9,252 nucleotides of DNA from JAYUHK01 sp043767025 (lineage in GTDB: Bacteria; Bacteroidota; Bacteroidia; Chitinophagales; Saprospiraceae). Shown here one piece after another: positions 1-6,800 of this stretch. Under the pieces are notes generated by a model, which worked only from the letters and a program-made list of their open reading frames with translations, was not told where the DNA came from and searched no databases. The stretch's first letter is position 1; the number at the start of each line of letters is the position of its first letter. The DNA lies in contig JAYUHK010000149.1 of the NCBI GenBank assembly GCA_043767025.1, forward strand, positions 1 to 9,252, read 5' to 3'. A program made the position numbers and the translations under genes.

Positions 1-1
1 G

Positions 2-151
2 ACAAAATTAGATAAAAATACAAAAATCGCAGAAGGAGAATTTTTACTTCACTTCAGGATTAAAACAAAAATCACAGGAACAGGAGAAACCTATTCAGAC
101 AAAGTTAATTTTAGGTGTGGTCGGTTCAAAGCTAAAATTTATGAACGATGA
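2..151 (+). CDS. C-terminal fragment of an unidentified protein (5' end outside window)
   Basis: Frame 2 is open from the left edge to a TGA at 149-151, giving 49 residues that end FRCGRFKAKIYER. The other two + frames close early. The stop lies four bases before a strong rho-independent terminator, which is the main reason to treat this frame as the real end of a gene. The residues alternate charged/polar and hydrophobic positions (for example FLLHFRIKTKITGTG), which suggests beta strands, but I do not recognise the family. It has no visible membrane segment or sorting motif. The function cannot be stated from this fragment. Confidence 0.5.
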   Translation, partial: TKLDKNTKIAEGEFLLHFRIKTKITGTGETYSDKVNFRCGRFKAKIYER

Positions 152-154
152 ATA

Positions 155-195
155 AAGTCCCAACAAGAGCGCAGCTCTTGTTGGGACTTCTTTTT
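155..195 (+). terminator. Strong rho-independent terminator of the upstream gene
   Basis: Arms 155-170 (AAGTCCCAACAAGAGC) and 174-189 are perfect 16-bp reverse complements around a 3-base loop (GCA). A CTTTTTG tract follows. The hairpin begins four bases after the TGA of the partial gene and separates it from the hemC unit. The A-rich stretch before the left arm could also allow weak termination from the other strand. Confidence 0.92.
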
Positions 196-276
196 GATTG
201 TACTTTGAGAAAAATTATACCTTCAACATCGGTTTAAAAAACAACTTATTTTTATCATTTACAACAAAAACAGACG

Positions 277-284
277 TATATTTG
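277..284 (+). promoter_or_regulatory. Candidate Bacteroidota -7 promoter element for the hemC unit
   Basis: TATATTTG matches the Bacteroidota -7 consensus TAnnTTTG exactly. It lies downstream of the terminator and 31 bases before the hemC start, so transcription would begin near position 290 with a leader of about 25 bases. The -33 element is poor: only TTTA-like sequence at 251-261 sits at a suitable distance, not TTTG. The call rests on the -7 match and the position between terminator and gene. Confidence 0.5.
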
Positions 285-297
285 TCGCTCAAAGCGA
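285..297 (+). other. Small hairpin at the predicted hemC transcript start
   Basis: TCGCT (285-289) and AGCGA (293-297) are perfect 5-bp complements around a CAA loop. They lie directly after the candidate promoter, overlapping the expected transcript start and the short leader. This could stabilise the 5' end or be an operator-like site, but a 5-bp stem may also be chance. Confidence 0.2.
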
Positions 298-315
298 ATA
301 AAAATTAATAATATT

Positions 316-1212
316 TTGTCTGAAAAAATAAAAATAGGAACGCGCGGCAGCCATTTAGCCCTTTGGCAAGCCAACTACACGATGTCACAATTATTGACTT
401 TTGGAATAAAATCAGAGCTTTGCATCATCAAGACACAGGGCGACAAAATCCAAGATTTGAGCTTCGACAAATTGGAAGGCAAGGGCTTTTTTACCAAAGA
501 AATTGAAGATGCACTTCTGCGCGGAGAGGTAGATATGGCGGTTCATTCCATGAAAGATTTACCGACCGTCGCCCCCGATGGATTGGTTACGACCGCCGTT
601 TCGTACCGAGAAAATCCAGCAGATTGGCTGCTGATAAGAAAAGACCGGCTCGACAGCGAGCGGCTTTTGAGCTTGCCCAACAACGCAATCGTCGGCACAT
701 CGTCGGCGAGAAGAAAAGCCCAAATTTTAGATTTCAGACCCGACGTAGTCCTGAAAGACTTGCGAGGAAACGTGCCAACACGGGTAGAAAAATTGCGGAC
801 AGAAACCTACGACGCTATCATTTTAGCTGCGGCTGGGCTGTCACGATTGGAGCTAAATCTGTCAGATATTGAAGTCATTGAGCTGAACCCGCAAGAGTTT
901 GTTCCGGCTCCCGCCCAGGGCGTTTTGGCGTTTCAGACCCGCGAAAGTGACTTCGAGATACGCCGGATTTTGAAAAATCTGCACCACTCGGACGTTTCGG
1001 CGGTCACGAATGTCGAGCGCAGAGCGTTACAGCTCATGGGCGGCGGCTGCCATCTGCCTTTGGGGGTGTATTGCGAGCGCGATGCTGACCAAAATTATCA
1101 TGTTTGGGCTGCCGTAGCCGACACGTGGGACAGTCCGCTTCGCCGAGTGCGGCTTTCGAGCAGCACTACTTTTGGACTGGCGGAGGAAATTATAGCAAAA
1201 TTAAACCATTAG
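316..1212 (+). CDS. hemC: Porphobilinogen deaminase (hydroxymethylbilane synthase)
   Basis: This cytoplasmic enzyme joins four porphobilinogen molecules into hydroxymethylbilane, the linear tetrapyrrole precursor of haem, sirohaem and other tetrapyrroles. The 298-residue protein carries the family landmarks: GTRGSHLALWQ (8-18), KTQGD (39-43), HSMKDLPT (77-84) with the catalytic Asp81 (E. coli Asp84), GTSSARRKAQ (127-136) with cofactor-binding Arg132/Arg133, LRGNVPTR (149-156) with Arg150 and Arg156, and LMGGGCHLPLG, whose Cys245 covalently holds the dipyrromethane cofactor (E. coli Cys242). It appears complete and catalytically intact. The start is TTG: the frame is closed by TAA at 235, no ATG, GTG or other TTG lies between, and the first in-frame ATG (residue 23) would remove the GTRGS motif. 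No other haem gene is in the window. It stands first in a + strand unit, three bases before the next gene. Confidence 0.98.
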   Translation: MSEKIKIGTRGSHLALWQANYTMSQLLTFGIKSELCIIKTQGDKIQDLSFDKLEGKGFFTKEIEDALLRGEVDMAVHSMKDLPTVAPDGLVTTAVSYRENPADWLLIRKDRLDSERLLSLPNNAIVGTSSARRKAQILDFRPDVVLKDLRGNVPTRVEKLRTETYDAIILAAAGLSRLELNLSDIEVIELNPQEFVPAPAQGVLAFQTRESDFEIRRILKNLHHSDVSAVTNVERRALQLMGGGCHLPLGVYCERDADQNYHVWAAVADTWDSPLRRVRLSSSTTFGLAEEIIAKLNH

Positions 1213-1215
1213 AAA

Positions 1216-2178
1216 ATGAAAAATTTGCGCAATATGATTTTTTTGCTGCTGCTACTTACTTTGAGCTGTAGCAAAGAAACACCCGAAAAAATAATCTGGG
1301 AAGAAGTAAATTCCAACACAAAATTGCAGTTTCGTGACGTGCAAATGTGGGACGATTCGGTAGCTTACGCCGTCGGAGGCGATAACTGGAACCAAGGAAT
1401 TGCCTCTCAAACCAACGATGGCGGACGCACTTGGCGGACGGATTTTGTAGCCGACAAGCAACTTCGTGGCATCGCTTTTGATGAGAAAGGAGTCGCCTAC
1501 GCAGGCGGGATTGACGGTTATTTACTCTACAAAAAAACAAAAAATGATGCTTGGTTTTTTTACCGCCAGCAGCACTGGGAGAGCATTACCGACTTGGCGT
1601 ATTTTGATGCTCAACACGGCGTAGCGGTCGGCGGCATCGGGTATCAAAACGGTGTGATAATGCCGATACTGGGAAAAGAATTTACCAAAATCGGCTATCA
1701 ATTATTGCTCAATGAATTGGCGAGCGTTTGTTTTTCGGACGCAAATACCATGCACGCAGTGGGTTACGGCATCGTGACACGCTCCAAAGACAACGGGACT
1801 TCGTGGCAGCAGCGCAACATTGACGGCGATTTTTTTCGCTCTGTTCATTTTCCAACTGCGAGCGTCGGCTATGCTGTAGGCTCGTCGGGGACGATTATTA
1901 AGACGACCGATGGCGGCGAAAATTGGTCAAAACTTCGGGACGGCTCGAGCCATTTTGTATCTACCGAGCCGTTCAAAGCGGTCTTTTTTACGTCCGAAAA
2001 AAACGGTTATATCGTCGGAGACAAGGGACTTTTTTGGTACACCGAAAACGGCGGCGACGACTGGGAGCAGGTCGAAAATTTTCCGAGTGACGTAGATTTT
2101 ACAGGCATCTCTCTTCGCCCCAACGGTGCTGGAATTATAGTGGGCAGCAAAGGAAGAATTTTTAGATTTCATAAATAA
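1216..2178 (+). CDS. YCF48/BNR-like beta-propeller lipoprotein
   Basis: The 320-residue protein begins with a lipoprotein signal peptide: basic start, a run of Leu/Ile/Phe (7-14) and a lipobox TLSC with Cys18 as the expected acylated residue. The body consists of propeller-blade repeats, each with an AVG- or IVG-type strand followed by an Asp-box-like turn: DGGRTW (68-73), DNGTSW (192-197), DGGENW (232-237), NGGDDW (278-283), and a last IVGSKGRIFRF strand at the C terminus. This pattern is typical of YCF48/HCF136-like and sialidase-type BNR propellers, which in the photosynthetic members assist photosystem II assembly; in non-phototrophs the role is mostly unknown. The residues after Cys18 (SKETPEK) are charged, which hints at but does not prove surface export. 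It starts three bases after hemC and is surely co-transcribed with it. No catalytic residues are recognised. Confidence 0.85.
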   Translation: MKNLRNMIFLLLLLTLSCSKETPEKIIWEEVNSNTKLQFRDVQMWDDSVAYAVGGDNWNQGIASQTNDGGRTWRTDFVADKQLRGIAFDEKGVAYAGGIDGYLLYKKTKNDAWFFYRQQHWESITDLAYFDAQHGVAVGGIGYQNGVIMPILGKEFTKIGYQLLLNELASVCFSDANTMHAVGYGIVTRSKDNGTSWQQRNIDGDFFRSVHFPTASVGYAVGSSGTIIKTTDGGENWSKLRDGSSHFVSTEPFKAVFFTSEKNGYIVGDKGLFWYTENGGDDWEQVENFPSDVDFTGISLRPNGAGIIVGSKGRIFRFHK

Positions 2179-2214
2179 AAATGTTAAAAATATCTTAAAT
2201 TTTAATCAAAAAAA

Positions 2215-2973
2215 TTGATACGAGCAGAAAACATAGTCAAACAATTCGGCGGACAAGTGGTTCTCAAAGGCATTAGTGCTTCCTTTGATGCCGGAAAAAC
2301 AAATCTCATCATCGGGCGAAGCGGAGCGGGAAAAACTGTTTTGCTAAAAACTTTGGTCGGATTGGTGCAGCCGACTTCTGGTACAGTCTGGTACGATGCG
2401 ACAAATTTTTCAAAATTAGATAAAAAAAAGCTGCGTGCAGTGCGGTTGGAGGTCGGAATGTTGTTTCAAGGTTCGGCACTTTTTGACTCCCTGACGGTGG
2501 AGGAAAATATTCGATTTCCGTTGGATATGTTTACCACATTGACCAAAAAAGAGCGAGAGAATCGAGTGAATTATTGCCTCGAGCGAGTGAGTTTGGCGGG
2601 CAACAATGCCAAATTTCCGTCCGAATTGAGTGGTGGAATGCAAAAACGGGTCGGCATCGCGCGCGCCATCGTCCTGAATCCAAAATATCTTTTTTGCGAC
2701 GAACCCAACTCCGGACTCGACCCCAAAACAAGCATCGTGATAGACGACCTCATCAGAAGTATCACGGTTGAAAATAATATTACGACCATTATCAACACGC
2801 ACGACATGAATTCGGTGATGGAAATTGGGGACAATATCGTTTTTCTCCACGACGGCGCTATCGAATGGAATGGCAACAAAGACCAAGTGCTGAACAGCAG
2901 CAACGAACTTTTGCAGGATTTTATTTTTGCGTCACCGTTTCTCAAAAGGCTGCGCGAAGCGGCTTTTGGTTAA
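2215..2973 (+). CDS. MlaF-type ABC transporter ATP-binding protein
   Basis: This 252-residue nucleotide-binding subunit has every ABC motif in order: Walker A GRSGAGKT (34-41), Q-loop LFQGSALFD (Gln85), signature LSGGM (138-142), Walker B YLFCDEP with Asp162 and catalytic Glu163, D-loop SGLDP, and switch His196 in NTHDM. The FQGSALFDSLTVEENIRFPL stretch resembles MlaF/Ttg2A, the ATPase of MCE-type phospholipid transporters that move lipid between inner and outer membranes. The start is TTG at 2215: TAA at 2203 closes the frame and the next ATG (residue 82) would delete Walker A. The usual partners, an MlaE permease and an MlaD/MCE protein, are not next to it; upstream is a lipoprotein 36 bases away. 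It could serve a permease encoded elsewhere. The ATPase call is certain, the substrate inferred. Confidence 0.92.
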   Translation: MIRAENIVKQFGGQVVLKGISASFDAGKTNLIIGRSGAGKTVLLKTLVGLVQPTSGTVWYDATNFSKLDKKKLRAVRLEVGMLFQGSALFDSLTVEENIRFPLDMFTTLTKKERENRVNYCLERVSLAGNNAKFPSELSGGMQKRVGIARAIVLNPKYLFCDEPNSGLDPKTSIVIDDLIRSITVENNITTIINTHDMNSVMEIGDNIVFLHDGAIEWNGNKDQVLNSSNELLQDFIFASPFLKRLREAAFG

Positions 2974-3014
2974 TATTTTTTGCTGTAAATATCTGACAAT
3001 CAACAATTTAGAAA

Positions 3015-3473
3015 ATGAATAAATTAGAAAATATTACGAAAGAACTAACAGATTTTAGTTCTCAATTAGAAGTGACGAAACCCGAAATTTCGGCGGCTTC
3101 GATAGGCTGGCACATCGAACACACGCTGTTGGTGACCAACAGTATCATCAATGTACTAAAAAAATCCGACCCAAACGACTACAAATGGAAATTTAATTTT
3201 CCTCGCACGTTGATATTTATGACGAGAAAAATTCCGCGCGGACGTGCCAAAGCTCCCAAATCCGTCCAACCAACGGAAACTATAAGCCAAGAGTCGCTCC
3301 AAAATCATGTCACAAAAGTGCAAGAAAAACTAAAGGAACTCAACAGTCTGAATCCTAAAAATTCTTTCGACCATCCCTATTTTGGCAAACTCAATGTGGC
3401 ACAAACCGTCCAATTTTTGAATATCCATACCCAACATCACCTCAATATCGTGAAAGATATTGCAGCGAAGTAA
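3015..3473 (+). CDS. DUF1569/DinB-like four-helix protein
   Basis: The 152-residue cytoplasmic protein has no signal peptide or membrane segment. It resembles DUF1569, a Bacteroidota-rich family within the DinB/YfiT metal-binding four-helix superfamily. The matching segments are GWHIEH (31-36), IPRGRAKAPKSV (73-84), HPYFGKLN (120-127) and the final helix NIHTQHHLNIVKDI. Candidate metal ligands are His33 or His36 in the first helix and His138 with His142 (an HxxxH spacing) in the last, as in other DinB-fold proteins; some members of that superfamily use bacillithiol or mycothiol in thiol transfer, but no reaction is known for this one. The ATG sits 41 bases after the ABC ATPase stop with no terminator between, so it probably ends the hemC unit. 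The family is a recalled match, not a search result. Confidence 0.8.
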   Translation: MNKLENITKELTDFSSQLEVTKPEISAASIGWHIEHTLLVTNSIINVLKKSDPNDYKWKFNFPRTLIFMTRKIPRGRAKAPKSVQPTETISQESLQNHVTKVQEKLKELNSLNPKNSFDHPYFGKLNVAQTVQFLNIHTQHHLNIVKDIAAK

Positions 3474-3530
3474 GGAGTTCGGCTCGTTGCGGAGCATAGA
3501 ATTTTTTTAGAAGTTATCGCTAATTCTAAC

Positions 3531-3560
3531 CAAAATATTTTTCGATAGAAAAATATTTTG
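3531..3560 (+). terminator. Perfect AT-rich inverted repeat, possible terminator after the hemC unit
   Basis: CAAAATATTTTTC (3531-3543) and GAAAAATATTTTG (3548-3560) are exact 13-bp reverse complements around GATA. The site lies 57 bases after the DUF1569 stop and before the next promoter, where a terminator is expected. The following TGTAACTTTT is only partly T-rich and the stem is weak in GC, so an operator for the downstream adhesin unit is an alternative. Confidence 0.5.
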
Positions 3561-3734
3561 TGTAACTTTTACTCCGAAACTTTTCAAGCAATAAAACCGC
3601 CTTTTCTTCGTTCCGTTTTTGGGCAATTTATTTTAGACGCGTTTCTACAAAACACATTATAAATAAACTTCTCATTTTTCTCCAAAAAAATCAACAATTC
3701 AACAATTATTTTCACTAATTGATATTGATTTTAT

Positions 3735-3742
3735 TAATTTTG
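3735..3742 (+). promoter_or_regulatory. Candidate -7 promoter element for the adhesin unit
   Basis: TAATTTTG fits TAnnTTTG exactly and lies 41 bases before the chosen ATG, predicting transcription from near 3748 and a leader of roughly 35 bases. The nearest upstream TTG (3719-3721) is only 13 bases from the element, shorter than the usual spacing of about 19, so the -33 box is not convincing. Confidence 0.45.
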
Positions 3743-3783
3743 CAATTTAGTTTTTGAAAAACCGATAAAATTACTTCTTGACC

Positions 3784-3846
3784 ATGTTCAAACAACTTTT
3801 CACTTTAAGTATTTGCTTCTTTTTTTGTTGGACTGCCGCCAATGCC
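3784..3846 (+). other. Signal peptide of the large surface protein
   Basis: Residues 1-21 have one Lys near the start, a Phe/Leu/Ile/Cys-rich core (5-16) and a small-residue end AANA before Gln22. Cleavage before Gln is very common in Bacteroidota Sec signal peptides, where it allows pyroglutamate formation, and T9SS substrates cross the inner membrane by Sec. Confidence 0.88.
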
Positions 3847-6800
3847 CAAAAAGTTGAATTTACCACTTTCAGCCGCACCACAGGCGGCACAGCGCGCGGT
3901 GCTAACTTTGCTTGCACCAACAACGCAGGCACTTACACGCTCGGAGCATTCAACGGAAAAAGCAACGATATTTCGTTGGATACCATTTATTTGTGCCACA
4001 ACGACTCGCTTCCAATTCTTCACAACAACAATGCAGACCTCACTGGCGACCCGCAAGCAGCGACCAAACCGGGCGTAGGATATGCCTTCTACAAGTGCAA
4101 ACCGACTATCAGTGGTATGGATTTGGCGACCATCAAAACAGACCCCTGCATAATCCCGACGGCTGTTGGCACAGGAATCCTCGTCGCCGCCTCCAATGAC
4201 CTAACGGCTACCAACTTTGACATCAAACTCAAAAACGACGGGCTGATACAAAATAATGCCCTCATTCATACGGCACTCGGCACGGCACTCGGCTCGCCGA
4301 CGGCTATCTGGCTCGCTCCGATTACGTTGGACGCATTCGTGGTGCGCGGCTACGAATCCCCGACAGGCACGCCTCCGTATGGCACCTGTGTCAACGCCAA
4401 TGTTTCAAAAGCCTTTTCGGTCATCTATTTAAACGAAATCAAAACAAGCAACCCCGTCCCGTCGGGACTGTGCGGACGGTTCACGGTAGCGGGCGGATTG
4501 TCGGAATTTGACAATAGCAGTTACACCATCGCGGTAACAAAAGTCGGCGGCGGCGTATTCGGAACGGTAAATACGCCTTTCGGCGGATACAAACACAGTG
4601 ACGAAGTGAATTTTTCTGTCCCGCAGTCTGGTACTTACAACATAGTCGTGACCGACGGAAAAGCCTGCCCCGCAAATTTTCAAATGACTTTCGCAGCAAA
4701 CGGTCCGTTGGTTTTTACGGGCGCGCAAGTGACGGGAATGCCGGGCGACATCGTGTGTGTGAACGTACAAGTAAAAGATTTTAAAGACATCGTCAATGCT
4801 CAAATGACTTTTCATTGGGACGTTACGAAGATGAAATTCAGCTCTATTATGAACCTCAACCTGTCCAACCTTACGCTGGGCAGCTTTGGCACTACGCCGG
4901 GTTTAGTTAATGCTGGAAATATTACTTTTGGCTGGAACACTTTGGGTGGCGCAGGTGATTACGGAGTGACCGTTCCCGACGGGACCAATATTTTTCAGAT
5001 ATGTTTCAAAATAGAACCTACTGCTGTGGCGGGCGATTTTTCAAACGTCTCCTTTGACGGCTCTTTGACCCAAATCGACATCAGAACTTATTGTGGCAAT
5101 ATGCCAGTTTTTACGCCCACTTCGGGCAAAGTCACGGTTGTTACCAATATGTCCAGCATCGTCCTCGCTATTCAGCAAACTGGCGTGAGTTGCTCTGGTC
5201 TGGCGGACGGAAAATTTACCGTCACGGCGGTCGGAGGAGGCACGCCGCCGTATAATTTTACTTGGAAAAAACTTCCCGCAGGCACGCCTACCGGCACAGG
5301 CAACATAGCTGCCAACGGAGGCTCCGCAACGGTAAGCAACTTGACCGCAGGAAAATATCAGATAGTAACCCAAGATGCGACTGGCGCAGCTTCTACCCGA
5401 ATAGATACGATTGAAGTGCTGCAACCGCCTGCTTTGGGTGCTGTATTGAAAGATACTTTGCCAAGCTGTAACGGCTTTGCGGACGGAAAATTATGTGCCG
5501 AAATCAGCCTAAACGGTGTAATGATCACCAATCCGAGTGCGCAATATACTTTCAAGTGGAGCAACAACGCGACCACTCGCTGCATTGCGGGCTTGACTTC
5601 GGGAGCGTATTCTTTCACAGTCACCGACCAGACGACGGGCTGCACTGCCGTTGCCGCCGCCACGCTTGGGCAACCAGCCGCGTTGAGCGTTTCGATAGCA
5701 AAAACCGACGTTTCTTGTACGCCGCCCAACGTAGGCACTGCCACAGCAACTGCCGCAGGCGGAACTCCAGCCTACAACTATAAATGGAGTACGGGTTCTA
5801 TGAGCGCGAGCATTATCAATCTGACGGCAGGAACATACAAAGTGGTTGCGACCGACAAAAACGGCTGTAAAGACAGTATCACTACGAATATTCTGCCGCC
5901 CAACAGTCCAAGAATTGATTCATTCAAAGTCGTAAACGTAAAATGCAACGGCGACAACAACGGAGCAATTACGGTTTTTGCCCGTCCCGGCGGTGCAGCT
6001 ATTGCGGATTACGCGTGGAGTTTTGGCGGGTCTGGAGCTACCAAAACCAATATTTCTAACCTAATCGCAGGTGTCTATTCCGTCACGGTGACAGGCGCAG
6101 ACGGATGTTCGTCAGTAGGCGATACAGCGATTTCTCAACCTTCCGCAATCGTGGTGGATAGTATTGTGACAAAAAATCCAACTTGCACTGGAAAAAATGA
6201 CGGAAGAATAACCGTATTTGCGAAAGGCGGAGTTGGTCCATTCAGATACGTTTGGTCGAATGCGCCAGCAGATACCGTCACGAATAATCTAAAAGTCGGT
6301 CTGATTGCGGGCAGCTACAACGTAGCCATCATAGACGCAAACGGCTGTAAAGTGGTAAGAAATGCCATTGCGGTAGTGAACCCGCCTGCGGTAAATATTG
6401 TTTTCAATTCCATAAAATCCGTAAAGTGTAACAATGGAACGCCTTGCGACGGACAAGCAACGGCAGTCGCATCTGGCGGCAATGGCGTGGTTTATTCTTT
6501 CCTTTGGAGTTCGGGAGAAACTATCAATAACTCCGCTACGTCTTCCGCAACCGCTTTGTGTCAAGGATACCAAAAAGTTACCGTTTCGGACGCAAATAAC
6601 TGTACTCGGGTGGATTCTGTGTTGATTCCTTCGCCGCTTCCGTTGGTTTTAGATTTTATGAGCCTCACTATCAAAGCCGTTTCTTGCAAAGGACTGGCGG
6701 ACGGTGGCGCGACGGTGGCAGGCTTCGGCGGCACGTCGCCTTACACCTACGCTTGGCAGCAGGGAACGGTCGGGGCTACCATCAGCAACGTGGCGGCTGG

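Larger units (their letters stand above)
3474..3783. other. Intergenic region between the two transcription units
   Basis: About 310 bases without a credible gene on either strand. It holds a weak GCTC/GAGC hairpin followed by a run of T (3482-3508), the perfect inverted repeat at 3531-3560, a short tandem TCAACAAT repeat (3691-3706), and a candidate -7 promoter element at 3735-3742. The rest is AT-rich sequence in which I see no further structure. Confidence 0.6.

Noticed and set aside
2416..2886. Minus-strand open frame of 156 codons opposite the ABC ATPase
   Set aside because: It lies antisense to a gene with all ABC motifs, has no recognisable motif and is explained by codon composition of the + strand gene.
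3482..3508. GCTC/GAGC hairpin followed by T run just after the DUF1569 gene as a terminator
   Set aside because: Only a 4-bp stem with a 6-base loop, too weak to call separately.
3778..3783. TTG start two codons before the ATG of the large surface protein
   Set aside because: ATG at 3784 begins a normal signal peptide directly; the TTG adds only two residues and has no supporting signal.
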